From: Terebella lapidaria
Lineage: Eukaryota; Annelida; Polychaeta; Terebellida; Terebellidae
DNA length: 64,000 bases
Direction: 5' to 3'
NCBI GenBank assembly: GCA_949152475.1
Contig: OX424559.1
Coordinates: 37,307,119 to 37,371,118, forward strand
The position numbers and the translations under genes were made by a program. Below are positions 33,492 to 46,215 of the stretch, piece by piece (within the stretch, counting starts at the first letter, position 1; each line of letters begins with the position of its first letter). A model generated the notes under the pieces. The model did no database searches. It was not told the origin of the DNA and worked only from the letters and a program-made list of their open reading frames with translations.

Positions 33492-34920
33492 CCAAAAGTT
33501 GTGATATAAAGTGGCCTGTGGCTTGACCCAGACTGTATTTAGACATGAGTTTTAGGCTTTATTATATCAGTTGGACACCTCTGAGTCTGAAAACAAAGGA
33601 ATTGTTTTGTTGTTTGAGATGTGCATTTGGATACATATATGATGTACTGTACTACTGCTCAACCGAGTGTGTATATTTAGAAGGGGACATGTCCACAGGG
33701 GGTAATCGTTTCCGCAGCTTATTGTTGTGTGAACGGATTGAGAATCAGATTCACCCCACTGCTCTTTCTACTTTGATATCTCGGCGAGTTTTCAATTTAT
33801 TCCAAATGTGAAAAGTGCATTATAAACTAGAAATAACACTGCACCTGACTGTATGAAATGCTTCAGAATTGAATGTTCAGTAAATTTGTGAAAATTGGAG
33901 CCATGAAAACATTAAAAATATCTGTAAAATCCAGAATCCTCATAAGATTCTGATTAAGCTTTGTCAGATTATAGACAAAGTTCGAGGTCAATCATGGATT
34001 TGACACATTTGTCTGATTGATATACCTCTTCTGAATGACATGGTTCACATTTCATGAGCCCACAATGATTCAAACAGATGTTATTACCGGAAACGTGTTT
34101 TTCTGGGATTTCGATGACCTTGACCTTGACCTTTGACCTTTGCACTTAAATTCGTAGAAGTCAATGCTGTCAAAGTGCATATCAAATTTCAAAGGATTCC
34201 AGTCACTATTGACGGTGTTATGGCCCTTTGAAATTTCGGATTTTTGACGTTTATGACGTCATTATGACGTCAGTTTACGTCGCAGCGCCAAAAATGATAT
34301 ATCACTGCAATCAGGGACTCAAGACCTTTCCAACGATATACTACTCGATATGGTGCGCTGACCTTCGTACATGACCTTGACATTCACCTCATGGCGAACT
34401 TCTCAAGATCAAGGTCAAATGTCGAAGTCAAGGTCACAGAAGATGGAACTTGAGTATATCTACGATATGCACTTGATTTGAAATGTCTACGACGATTAGA
34501 ACCGGAGTTATAGTCTTTTATGTGATTTTTATGTTTTCTGTTGCCATGGAAACAATTTTTTAGCGATTTTGACTAAAAGCAATCGGTGTCTTTCTATTGA
34601 CCTACAGAACTCACCCTGAAAATTTGGTAACAATCCGATCAAAACTGTGGCCTGTAGAGCGCTAATATACAAACAAACAAACAAAAAAACAAACGGCACC
34701 GATCAACATACTTGACAAAATCTTTGATTTCGTCAAGTAAAAAACAAACGGCACCGATCAACATACTTGACAAAATCTTTGATTTCGTCAAGTAATAACA
34801 GGAGAGTATATAAACAGGTAGGGTAATATACCTATTGGCATACAAGGTTATTTTCCATGTATGTATTCGATACAATAGACAATTAATTGTATCTGTCTCT
34901 CTGATATACGAGTCTATAAA
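33492..34920 (+). mobile_element. 1,429-bp array, copy 4
   Basis: One private change seen: T at 34530 (GATTTTTATG) where the others have C. Confidence 0.9.
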
Positions 34921-36349
34921 CCAAAAGTTGTGATATAAAGTGGCCTGTGGCTTGACCCAGACTGTATTTAGACATGAGTTTTAGGCTTTATTATATCAGT
35001 TGGACACCTCTGAGTCTGAAAACAAAGGAATTGTTTTGTTGTTTGAGATGTGCATTTGGATACATATATGATGTACTGTACTACTGCTCAACCGAGTGTG
35101 TATATTTAGAAGGGGACATGTCCACAGGGGGTAATCGTTTCCGCAGCTTATTGTTGTGTGAACGGATTGAGAATCAGATTCACCCCACTGCTCTTTCTAC
35201 TTTGATATCTCGGCGAGTTTTCAATTTATTCCAAATGTGAAAAGTGCATTATAAACTAGAAATAACACTGCACCTGACTGTATGAAATGCTTCAGAATTG
35301 AATGTTCAGTAAATTTGTGAAAATTGGAGCCATGAAAACATTAAAAATATCTGTAAAATCCAGAATCCTCATAAGATTCTGATTAAGCTTTGTCAGATTA
35401 TAGACAAAGTTCGAGGTCAATCATGGATTTGACACATTTGTCTGATTGATATACCTCTTCTGAATGACATGGTTCACATTTCATGAGCCCACAATGATTC
35501 AAACAGATGTTATTACCGGAAACGTGTTTTTCTGGGATTTCGATGACCTTGACCTTGACCTTTGACCTTTGCACTTAAATTCGTAGAAGTCAATGCTGTC
35601 AAAGTGCATATCAAATTTCAAAGGATTCCAGTCACTATTGACGGTGTTATGGCCCTTTGAAATTTCGGATTTTTGACGTTTATGACGTCATTATGACGTC
35701 AGTTTACGTCGCAGCGCCAAAAATGATATATCACTGCAATCAGGGACTCAAGACCTTTCCAACGATATACTACTCGATATGGTGCGCTGACCTTCGTACA
35801 TGACCTTGACATTCACCTCATGGCGAACTTCTCAAGATCAAGGTCAAATGTCGAAGTCAAGGTCACAGAAGATGGAACTTGAGTATATCTACGATATGCA
35901 CTTGATTTGAAATGTCTACGACGATTAGAACCGGAGTTATAGTCTTTTATGTGATTTTCATGTTTTCTGTTGCCATGGAAACAATTTTTTAGCGATTTTG
36001 ACTAAAAGCAATCGGTGTCTTTCTATTGACCTACAGAACTCACCCTGAAAATTTGGTAACAATCCGATCAAAACTGTGGCCTGTAGAGCGCTAATATACA
36101 AACAAACAAACAAAAAAACAAACGGCACCGATCAACATACTTGACAAAATCTTTGATTTCGTCAAGTAAAAAACAAACGGCACCGATCAACATACTTGAC
36201 AAAATCTTTGATTTCGTCAAGTAATAACAGGAGAGTATATAAACAGGTAGGGTAATATACCTATTGGCATACAAGGTTATTTTCCATGTATGTATTCGAT
36301 ACAATAGACAATTAATTGTATCTGTCTCTCTGATATACGAGTCTATAAA
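34921..36349 (+). mobile_element. 1,429-bp array, copy 5
   Basis: As copy 1. Hairpins at 36139 and 36194. Confidence 0.9.
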
Positions 36350-37598
36350 CCAAAAGTTGTGATATAAAGTGGCCTGTGGCTTGACCCAGACTGTATTTAG
36401 ACATGAGTTTTAGGCTTTATTATATCAGTTGGACACCTCTGAGTCTGAAAACAAAGGAATTGTTTTGTTGTTTGAGATGTGCATTTGGATACATATATGA
36501 TGTACTGTACTACTGCTCAACCGAGTGTGTATATTTAGAAGGGGACATGTCCACAGGGGGTAATCGTTTCCGCAGCTTATTGTTGTGTGAACGGATTGAG
36601 AATCAGATTCACCCCACTGCTCTTTCTACTTTGATATCTCGGCGAGTTTTCAATTTATTCCAAATGTGAAAAGTGCATTATAAACTAGAAATAACACTGC
36701 ACCTGACTGTATGAAATGCTTCAGAATTGAATGTTCAGTAAATTTGTGAAAATTGGAGCCATGAAAACATTAAAAATATCTGTAAAATCCAGAATCCTCA
36801 TAAGATTCTGATTAAGCTTTGTCAGATTATAGACAAAGTTCGAGGTCAATCATGGATTTGACACATTTGTCTGATTGATATACCTCTTCTGAATGACATG
36901 GTTCACATTTCATGAGCCCACAATGATTCAAACAGATGTTATTACCGGAAACGTGTTTTTCTGGGATTTCGATGACCTTGACCTTGACCTTTGACCTTTG
37001 CACTTAAATTCGTAGAAGTCAATGCTGTCAAAGTGCATATCAAATTTCAAAGGATTCCAGTCACTATTGACGGTGTTATGGCCCTTTGAAATTTCGGATT
37101 TTTGACGTTTATGACGTCATTATGACGTCAGTTTACGTCGCAGCGCCAAAAATGATATATCACTGCAATCAGGGACTCAAGACCTTTCCAACGATATACT
37201 ACTCGATATGGTGCGCTGACCTTCGTACATGACCTTGACATTCACCTCATGGCGAACTTCTCAAGATCAAGGTCAAATGTCGAAGTCAAGGTCACAGAAG
37301 ATGGAACTTGAGTATATGTACGATATGCACTTGATTTGAAATGTCTACGACGATTAGAACCGGAGTTATAGTCTTTTATGTGATTTTCATGTTTTCTGTT
37401 GCCATGGAAACAATTTTTTAGCGATTTTGACTAAAAGCAATCGGTGTCTTTCTATTGACCTACAGAACTCACCCTGAAAATTTGGTAACAATCCGATCAA
37501 AACTGTGGCCTGTAGAGCGCTAATATACAAACAAACAAACAAAAAAACAAACGGCACCGATCAACATACTTGACAAAATCTTTGATTTCGTCAAGTAA
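36350..37598 (+). mobile_element. 1,429-bp array, copy 6, ends early
   Basis: Carries only one ACTTGAC hairpin (37568-37596) and lacks the 127-bp linker: after the hairpin it runs as ACAAACGGAACCGACC into the hairpin of copy b. One private change, G at 37318 (GTATATGTA). Confidence 0.88.
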
Positions 37599-37618
37599 CA
37601 AACGGAACCGACCAACAT

Positions 37619-37645
37619 AGTTGTCGAATTTTCAATTCGTCAACT
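37619..37645. repeat. Terminal hairpin, AGTTGTC family
   Basis: Arms AGTTGTCGAATT and AATTCGTCAACT, loop TTC, 11 of 12 paired. AATAAA follows at 37646-37651. Same hairpin at 44232-44258 and 50267-50293. Confidence 0.88.
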
Positions 37646-37651
37646 AATAAA

Positions 37652-38697
37652 GCTCCGCAAGTAGAAGAGACCCTGCGTATATCCGTTTCATGTACAGGAT
37701 CTTTGGTTTTTAGATGAATGGTGCTCCCTACGCGTTTTCGTCACCCCCGATAGTGCTGATATAAAAGAGCCCCTGGCTCGCCAGAGATTGTATTTAAACA
37801 AGAGTTTTAGGCTTTGTTATATCACTTGTGCATTACTGAGTTAGAAAACCACAGAAATGTTGCTTTAGATCAGTATTCAGATGCATACAAGGTATATTGT
37901 ATTACTACGCGACCGAGTGTTGATATTAGAGACGGTACAAGTGCACAGGGGGTAATCGTTTCCACATCTTATTGGGGTTTGAACGGGCTGACAAACAGAT
38001 TTACCCCACCTCTCTTTCCGTCTTGATATCTCAGCGAGTTTTCAATATATTTTCAACATGAAAAGTGCACCATAAACTAGAAATAACACTGCAATTTTCT
38101 ACATAAAAAACTTCAAAATTAAATGTTGAATTATTTTTTTAAAATTGGATCCAGAAGAAAAATAAATGTACCCATAAAATCCGGAATCCGGATCCGATCC
38201 GGATGAATTTTTTTCAGTTTATGGACCATGATAGTCCGCCACTTTGTAGGAAAAATCAAGCTGAAATATGCACAATAGACCGAAATATAATATAAAATAT
38301 AAGTTAAATGGAGTTTTCAATGTTAAATTCAAATAGCTGTCAAATCCGTAATCCGGGTCCGATCCGGGTCAAAATTATAATGTGTGTATAGGATATCATT
38401 CTGCACATGTGACTAAAATTTCAAGAGAATTCATTGAAAATTGAACGAGTTATGAATTTTTGAAAACTCGCCCCATGTTAAAGATAGGGATTTTTCGAGT
38501 TTTCAAGAATTTTTGATGACGTCATCAATAAACCGATTTTCTTCAAAAACTTTCGGTGTCCTTCCTGGGTGAATACCTACCTATCAGAAAAATTTCGTGA
38601 TGCTCGCACTAAAACTGTGGCCTGTATCGTGCTAACAGACAGACAGACAAACAAACAAACAAACGAGAGGCCATAGGCCACACACTTGCCGGAATGG
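37652..38697 (+). mobile_element. 1-kb element, copy b
   Basis: Differs from copy a in its head: CTCCGCAAGTAGAAGAGACC, then CATGTACAGGATCTTTGG, before TATAAAAG (37760-37767). The body is almost the same as copy a. It ends (AAAC)n, GGCCATAGGCC (38669-38679) and ACTTGCCGGAATG. Confidence 0.82.
38669..38697 (+). repeat. Element terminus, ACTTGCC form
   Basis: GGCC-ATA-GGCC followed by ACACACTTGCCGGAATG. The arm matches the left arm of the 44064 hairpins with two changes. Sister termini with GCCCCTAGGGC or GCCCATAGGGC occur at 40249, 41986 and 45963. Confidence 0.75.
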
Positions 38698-40276
38698 GTA
38701 CTTGATAGATTTCACTGATTTTCAATACTTGACCTTGGAAGTTTGCTCATGTGACTTCATTTTTCTGACCAAGTTCAAGGTATATCATGCATATAACATA
38801 TAAATCTGATTGTCATGCCTGTTCTGAATGATCTGATTCAAATTTCATGAGCATACAAAGATTCAAGCAGAAGTTATTACCAAGAATATTTTTTTCTGGG
38901 ATTTGCCATTTTGAAATTTTGAAAATCTGACGTTTGTGACGTCTTTGTGATGTTACTGAATGTCATAGCGCCTAAAATAAGATATCACTGGAATCAGGAG
39001 ACCAAGACCCTCCTAATAGTATGCTACTTGATATGGTGCACTGACCTTCGTACATGGCATTGACCTATGGCGAACTTCTTAAGGTCAAGGTCAAAGGTCA
39101 CATTCAAAGAAACATAAGTAAAAGACCTTTCGATATGCTACAACATGGTCCTAGTTTGAACTCTTTATGGCGATTAGTTCCAAAATTATGACCATTTATG
39201 TGATTTTGACCTTTTCCTCGATCTTGACCTTGACCTTTGACCTTGAGTCACGAAAATTGTGCATTGCCTGTGCATGAAGACATATATTATACCTGTATAA
39301 TATCATCAGAATCGAACAAGATTTGTGGACACTATGACCGTTTGAAATTCCGAAAAAATAACGTTTATGACGTCACTGTGACGTCAAAAAACGTCACATC
39401 TCAAAACTGATGAGAAAGTATGTACCAGGGAGTCAAGACCTTTCATTTGATATACTACTTGATAGGTTTCAGTTAGTTTTGAAATTTGACCTTGAAGTTT
39501 TCCTCATACGACCTTATTTTCCTGACCAAGTTCAAGGTCAATCATGAAATTGACATATACGTTCGATTGCTATACCTCTTCTGAATGATATGGTTCAAAT
39601 TTCATGAACCTACGACAATTCAAATGGATGTTATTACCGAAAACGTGTTTTTCTGGGATTTCGATGACCTTGACCTTGACCTTTGACCTTTGTACTTAAA
39701 TTTGTAGAGGTCATTGCTGTCAATATGCATATCAAGTTTCAAGAAATTCCATACAGTATTGACGATGTTATGGCCTTTTGAAATTTCGAAAATTTGACGT
39801 TTATGACGTCATTGTGACGTCAGTTTACGTCGCAGCGCCGAAAATAGGGTATCACTGCAATCAGGGGCTCAAGACCTTTCCAACAATATACTACTCGATA
39901 TGGTGCGCTGACCTTCGTACTTGACCTTGACATTCACCTCATGGCGAACTTCTCAAGGTCAAAGTCAAATGTCAAGGTCAAGGTCACAGAAGATGGAACT
40001 CGAGTTTATCTACAATATGAATTTGGTTTGAAGTCTCTAGCATGAATAGAACCGGAGTTATGGCCACTTATGTGTTTTTAACGTTTTGCGTGACCTTGAC
40101 CTTGACCTGGGACCTAGAATCACCAAAATCGTGCAGTCTCGAGCCATCACCCTAGAGAATATGCACACCAAGATTGGGCAGAATCGAGCCATAATTGTGG
40201 GCGCTAGAGTGCGTACAAACAAACAAACAAACAAACACACAAACGAGAGCCCCTAGGGCACCCACTTGCCGGAATG
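38698..40276 (+). mobile_element. Half-site-rich element
   Basis: Two and a half diverged core copies, each with TGACCTTGACC / TTTGACCTT tracts, TTATGACGTCA pairs and AGGTCAAGGTCA tracts, ending GTGGGCGCTAGAGTGC, (AAAC)n, GCCCCTAGGGC (40249-40259) and ACTTGCCGGAATG. No P module, so it lacks the front half of the 1,429-bp unit whose core it resembles. Confidence 0.78.
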
Positions 40277-41690
40277 CATACTCATGTGCTTCTGTACGAA
40301 TAATACTTTCCGATATATAGCCCCATTTGATAATTGACGTTATATGTCATGACGTCATTGACGTTGCATGTAGCGTGTTGAAACTCAGTATATGGCTGGG
40401 TATTGATATTCCCCATACGTTCTCACAATTAAAGTTCAATACCTTCAAATTTGGGTACACTGTGGATGTTTGAAAGTTTGTTGAAAAGTCGAAAATTGGT
40501 ATGACAGACCTTACGTTTATGACGTCATAGCGGAAGATCTATCATAGCGAAAAAGCATCGGACAGTACTCTACTAAACCAGAATTCAACGAGATTTCAAA
40601 TGGTGCAATCCGTTTCTCTGTACAACTAATATTTTCCGATATAGAGCCCCATTTTCAAAATTGACGTTTGACGTGATGACGTCATCATCGTTGCACGTAA
40701 CGTCTTGAAACTCAAAATATGACTGGATAATAACATTCCAATTAAGTCCTCACGATTACAGTCCAATAACTTCAAATTTGAGAACACTCTGGATGTTTGA
40801 AAGTTTGCTGAAAAGTCGAAAATTTGGTATGACAGGCCTTACGTTTATGACGTCATAGCGGAAAATCTATCATGGCGAAAAAGTATCGGACAGTACTCTC
40901 CTAAACCAGAATTCAACGAGCTTTCTAATGGTGCAATCCGCTTTTCTTTACGACAAATACTTTATGACATATAGCCCCATTTTCAAAATTGACGTTTGAC
41001 GTCATGACGTCATCACCGTTGCACGTAACGTCTTGAAACTGAATACATGACTGGGTAATAATATTCCGAATAAGTCCTCAAGATTACAGTTCAATAACTT
41101 CAAATTTGAGAACACTGTGGATGTTTGAATGTTTGCTGAAAAGTCGAAAATTTGGTATGACAGGCCTTACGTTTATGACGTCATAGCGGAAAATCTATCA
41201 TGGCGGAAAAGTATCGGACAGTACTCTCCTAAACCAGAATTCAACGAGCTTTCCAATGGTGCAATCCGCTTTTCTTTATGACAAATACTTCACGATATAT
41301 AGCCATATTTTTAAAATTGACGTTTGACGTCATGACGTCATTGTCGTTGCAAGTAACGTCTTGAAACTCAACACATTGCTGGGTAATGATATTTCACGTA
41401 TGTCCTCATGATTACAGCCAAATTACTTCAAATTTGAGAACACTGTGGATGTTTGAAAGTTTGCTGAAAAGTCGAAAATTTGGTATGACAGGCCTTACGT
41501 GTATGACGTCATAGCGGAAAATCTATCATGGCGGAAAAGTATCGGACAGTACTCTCCTAAACCAGAATTCAACGAGCTTTCCAACGGTGCAATCCGCTTC
41601 TCTCTACGACGAATACCCTCTTATGTATAGCATCATTTTGAAAATTGACGTTTCACGTCGTGACGTCATTGACGTTCAACCGATCCAAAT
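40277..41690 (+). repeat. 328-bp satellite block II, about four monomers
   Basis: Landmark TTATGACGTCATAG at about 40,515, 40,846, 41,170 and 41,502 (the last reads GTATGACGTCATAG). Starts GCATACTCATGTGCTTCTGTACG right after the terminus at 40,276, as block III does after 42,012. Confidence 0.88.
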
Positions 41691-42012
41691 TAAACTTCGC
41701 AGTATGATGGACGATATTACCATGTATAGGTGTGCTAAATTTCAGAGGTGTCGGTTTAAATTTGACTGTTCTGTGAATTTTTGAAAATTCGCCAATGATG
41801 AGAGATGCGGATTTTTTGAGTTTTCAAGAATTTTTGGTGACGTCATCAATGGATCGATTTTTTCCAAAAACGTGCAGTCTCGTCCTTGGGCGTATACCTA
41901 TCTACTAAAAAAAATTCGGGATGCTAGCTCAAAAACTGTGGACGCTAGAGGGCGCACAACCAAACAAACAAACAAACAAACGAGAGCCCCTAGGGCACCC
42001 ACTTGCCGGAAT
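41691..42012 (+). repeat. 3' tail and terminus of block II
   Basis: AAACTTCGCAGTATGATGG, GGTGACGTCATC, CTGTGGACGCTAGAGGGCGC, (AAAC)n, GCCCCTAGGGC (41986-41996), ACTTGCCGGAATG. Together with block II this is a complete element: core monomers plus tail plus microsatellite plus terminal palindrome. Confidence 0.8.
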
Positions 42013-43745
42013 GCATATGCATGATACTTCTGTACGACTAATACTTTCCGATATATAGCCCCATTTTGATAATTGATGTTTTACGTCATGACGTCATTTA
42101 TGTTGCATGTAGTGTGTCGAAACTCGGTATATGAGTGGGTATTAATATTCCACACACGTGTTCACAGTTACAGTCAAATATCTCCAAATTTGAGTGCACT
42201 GTACATGTTTGAAAGTTTGCTGAAACGTGAAAAAATTGGTATGAGAGGCTTTACGTTTATGACGTCATAGTGTAAAATCTATCATGGTGGACAAGTGTAA
42301 GACAATACCCTCCTAAACCAAAATTCGAACTTTCCAATGGTGCAATCCGCTTCTGTGTATGACAAATACTTTCCAATATATAACCCCATTTTCAAAATTG
42401 ACGTTTTACGTCATGACGTTATTGACGTTGCATGTAGCGTGTTGAAACTCGGGATATGGCTGCGTATTGATATTCCACATACGTTTTCACAATTATAGTT
42501 CAATATCTTCAAATTTGGGTACACTGTGATGCTTGAAAGTTTGCTGAAAAGTCTAAAAATTGGTATGACAGGCCTTACGTTTATGACGTCATAGCGGAAA
42601 ATCCATCATAGCGAAAAAGTATCGGACAGTACCCTACTAAACCAAAATTCAACGAGCTTTCCAATGGTGCAATCCGTTTCTCTGTACAACAAATATTTTC
42701 CGATATAGAGCCCCATTTTCAAAATTGACGTTTGACGTCATGACGTCAGTGTCGTTGCACGTAACGTCTTGAAACTCGATACATTGCTGGGTATTAATAT
42801 TTCACGTGTGTCCTCATGATTACAGTCAATTTACTTCAAATTTGAGAACAATGTGGATGCTTGAAAGTTTGCTGAAAAGTCGAAAATTTGGTATGACAGG
42901 CCTTACGTTTATGACGTCATAGCGGAAAATCTATCATGGCGGAAAAGTATCGGACAGTACTCTCCTAAACCAGAATTCAACGAGCTTTCTAATGGTGCAA
43001 TCCGTGTTTCTTTATGACAAATACTTTACGATATATAGCCCCATTTTCAAAATTGACGTTTGACGTCATGACGTCATCATCGTTGCACGTAACGTCTTGA
43101 AACTCAATACATTGCTGGGTATTAATATTCCACGTGTGTCCTCAAAATTACAGTCCAATAACTTCAAATTTGAGAACACCGTGGATGTTTGAAAGTTTGC
43201 TGAAAAGTCGAAAATTTGGTATGACAGGCCTTACGTTTATGACGTCATAGCGGAAAACCTATCATGGCGGAAAAGTATCGGACAGTACTCTCCTAGACTA
43301 GAATTCAACGAGCTTTCCAATGGTGCAATTCGCGTTTCTTTACGACAAATACTTTACGATATATAGCCCCATTTTCAAAATTGACGTTTGACGTCATGAC
43401 GTCATTGTCGTTGCACGTAACGTCTTGAAACTCAATACATTGCTGGGTATTAATAATTTACGTATGTCCTCATGATTTCAGTCAAATTACTTCAAATTTG
43501 AGAACACTGTGGATGTTTGAAAGTTCGCTGAAAAGTCGAAAATTTGGTATGACAGGTCTTACGTTTATGACGTCATAGCGGAAAATCTATCATGGCGGAA
43601 AAGTATCGGACAGTACTCTCCTAAACCAGAATTCAACGAGCTTTCCAATGGTGCATTCCGCTTCTCTCTACGACAAATACTGTCCTATATATAGCCCAAT
43701 TTTAAAAATTGGCGTTTCACGTCGTGACGTCATTGACGTTCAACC
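42013..43745 (+). repeat. 328-bp satellite block III, about five monomers
   Basis: Landmarks at about 42,253, 42,580, 42,908, 43,236 and 43,564 are spaced 327-328 bp. Middle monomers are very close to each other; the first and last are more diverged, typical of satellites homogenised from the centre. Confidence 0.9.
43389..43404 (+). promoter_or_regulatory. Double CRE palindrome in a monomer
   Basis: TGACGTCATGACGTCA is two adjoining ATF/CREB palindromes. It recurs in most monomers of blocks II and III, with TTTACGTCATGACGTCA as a common variant. Confidence 0.5.
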
Positions 43746-44062
43746 GATCCAGAAAAAAATTCACAGTATGATGCATGATATCAACGTATATAGGTGTGCT
43801 AAATTTCAGAGGTATCGGCTGAAAAATGACTGTGGTGTGATTTTTTAAAAATTCGCCAATGATGAGAGATAGGGTTTTTTTAAGTTTTCAAGAATTTTTG
43901 GTGACGTCATCAATTGACCGATTTCTCCCAAAAAGGGAGGTTCAGGTCCGACAACGAGTATCTATCCAATAAAAAAAAATCGGAATGATAGCTCAAAAAT
44001 TGTGGCCCCTAGGCAGCGCACAACCAAACAAACAAACACACAAACAAACCAACTGACCAACA
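43746..44062 (+). repeat. 3' tail of block III
   Basis: Same tail as 41,691 but ending in GGCAGCGCACAACC, (AAAC)n and the long-hairpin form of terminus. Confidence 0.8.
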
Positions 44063-44063
44063 T

Positions 44064-44209
44064 ACTTGCCGAAATCGAAGATTCCGGCAAGTAACAAACT
44101 GACACACAAACAAACGAACTGACCAACATACTTGCCGAAATCGAAGATTCCGGCAAGTAATAAACGAACAGACCAATATACTTGCCGAAATCTTTAGATT
44201 CCGGCAAGT
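44064..44209. repeat. Three hairpin cassettes, ACTTGCC family
   Basis: Hairpins at 44064-44092, 44130-44158 (arms ACTTGCCGAAATC and GATTCCGGCAAGT, loop GAA) and 44180-44209 (loop TTTA), each after CTGACCAACAT or CAGACCAATAT. The second is followed by AATAAA. A fourth hairpin of the AGTTGTC family lies at 44232-44258. Confidence 0.88.
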
Positions 44210-44264
44210 AACAAACGGAACCGACCAACATAGTTGTCGAATTTTCAATTCGTCAACTAATAAA

Positions 44265-45308
44265 GCTCCGCAAGTAGAAGAGACCCTGCGTATATCCGTT
44301 TCATGTACAGGATCTTTGGTTTTTAGATGAATGGTGCTCCCTACGCGTTTTCGTCACCCCCGATAGTGCTGATATAAAAGAGCCCCTGGCTCGCCAGAGA
44401 TTGTATTCAAACAAGAGTTTTAGGCTTTGTTATATCACTTGTGCATTACTGAGTTAGAAAACCACAGAAATGTTGCTTTAGATCAGTATTCAGATGCATA
44501 CAAGGTATATTGTATTACTACGCGACCGAGTGTTGATATTAGAGACGGTACAAGTGCACAGGGGGTAATCGTTTCCACATCTTATTGGGGTTTGAACGGG
44601 CTGACAAACAGATTTACCCCACCTCTCTTTCCGTCTTGATATCTCAGCGAGTTTTCAATATATTTTCAACATGAAAAGTGCACCATAAACTAGAAATAAC
44701 ACTGCAATTTTCTACATAAAAAACTTCAAAATTAAATGTTGAATTATTTTTTTAAAATTGGATCCAGAAGAAAAATAAATGTACCCATAAAATCCGGAAT
44801 CCGGATCCGATCCGGATGAATTTTTTTCAGTTTATGGACCATGATAGTCCGCCACTTTGTAGGAAAAATCAAGCTGAAATATGCACAATAGACCGAAATA
44901 TAATATAAAATATAAGTTAAATGGAGTTTTCAATGTTAAATTCAAATAGCTGTCAAATCCGTAATCCGGGTCCGATCCGGGTCAAAATTATAATGTGTGT
45001 ATAGGATATCATTCTGCACATGTGACTAAAATTTCAAGAGAATTCATTGAAAATTGAACGAGTTATGAATTTTTGAAAAATCGCCCCATGTTAAAGATAG
45101 GGATTTTTCGAGTTTTCAAGAATTTTTGATGACGTCATCAATAAACCGATTTTCTTCAAAAACTTTCGGTGTCCTTCCTGGGTGAATACCTACCTATCAG
45201 AAAAATTTCGTGATGCTCGCACTAAAACTGTGGCCTGTATCGTGCTAACAGACAGACAGACAAACAAACAAACAAACGAGGGGCCATAGGCCCGGCAGTT
45301 GACGAATT
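44265..45308 (+). mobile_element. 1-kb element, copy c
   Basis: Almost identical to copy b; differs at GTATTCAAAC (b: GTATTTAAAC) and GAAAAATCGCCCC (b: GAAAACTCGCCCC). TATAAAAG at 44373-44380. Ends GGGCCATAGGCCC (45281-45293) and AGTTGACGAATT, the form seen at 25,314. Confidence 0.82.
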
Positions 45309-45660
45309 TGCCATAGAAACGTCAATTACGTCATCAACGTTGCACGTAGCGTGTTGAAATTCGTTACGTGGCTGAACAATAACGCTCCACATACGTTCTC
45401 ATAATTACAGCCTATTGCCTTCAAAATTGAGTGCACTGTGCCTGTTTGAATGTTTGCTGAAAAGCCGTAAATCTTGTATGACAGGCCATACGTTTATGAC
45501 GTCATAGCGGAAAATCTATCATGGCGGAAAAGTATCGGATAGTACCCTTCCAAACCAGAATTCAACGAGCTTTCTAATGGTGCAATCCGCTTCTCTGTAG
45601 GACAAATACTTTCCGATATATAGCCCCATTTCGAAAAATGACGTTTCACGTCGTGACGTC
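45309..45660 (+). repeat. Partial 328-bp monomers
   Basis: Begins inside a monomer (ACGTCATCAACGTTGCACG) just past the terminus of copy c; TTATGACGTCATAG near 45,495. Confidence 0.8.
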
Positions 45661-45988
45661 ATTGACGTTCGAACAATCCGAGTAAAACTTCGCAGTTCGA
45701 TGGGAGATACCATTATATATCGGTGTGCTGAATTTCAGAGATATCGGTCCAAATGTGACTGCTGTGTGAATTTTTGAAAATCCGCCAATGATGAGAGATA
45801 GGGATTTTTCGATTTTTCAATGATTTTTGGTGACGTCATCAATGAACCGATTTCTTTCAAAAACGTTCGGTGCTCTCCCAGGGCGGATACCTATCTATCA
45901 AAAAAGTTTCGGGATGCTAGCTCGAAAACTGTGGCCTGTAACGTGCTAACAGACAAACGAGAGCCCATAGGGCACACACTTGCCAGAA
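45661..45988 (+). repeat. Satellite tail with GCCCATAGGGC terminus
   Basis: Complete tail; (AAAC)n reduced to one unit; palindrome 45963-45973 and arm ACTTGCCAGAA. Confidence 0.78.
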
Positions 45989-46215
45989 CCAAAATATATG
46001 TAATATGCCAATGACATGACATATGGATTTGAGCAAATTGACGACACTTACTATCCTACTTACTACGTTTACTTCCTTACTTCACTTCATTTTACTTCAC
46101 TTTACTTCAGAAACTACTCATACTGTCATTGAACGTCACAGCGACAAAATTAAGATATCACTGGATTTAGGAGACCAAGAACTTTCTAACGGTATACTAC
46201 TCGATATGGTGAGCT
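45989..46215. other. Low-complexity linker
   Basis: About 46,050-46,105 is a degenerate TTACTTC/ACTTCAC-type repeat. The rest resembles a decayed core (GATATCACTGGATTTAGGAG). No gene seen. Confidence 0.55.

Noticed and set aside
339..36669. Recurring 65- to 88-codon frame across P modules
   Set aside because: Comparing the type A frame with the equivalent stretch of copies a-d from CACAGGGGGTAATCG onward, I count six changes at each of codon positions one, two and three. That is the pattern of non-coding DNA. The frame also has a stop in the 1,517-bp unit and the upstream half is not in frame in copies a-d.
40277..43745. CRISPR array
   Set aside because: The repeats are about 328-bp satellite monomers without short repeats and unique spacers.
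46050..46105. TTACTTC-rich tract as a regulatory array
   Set aside because: Looks like ordinary degenerate microsatellite sequence.
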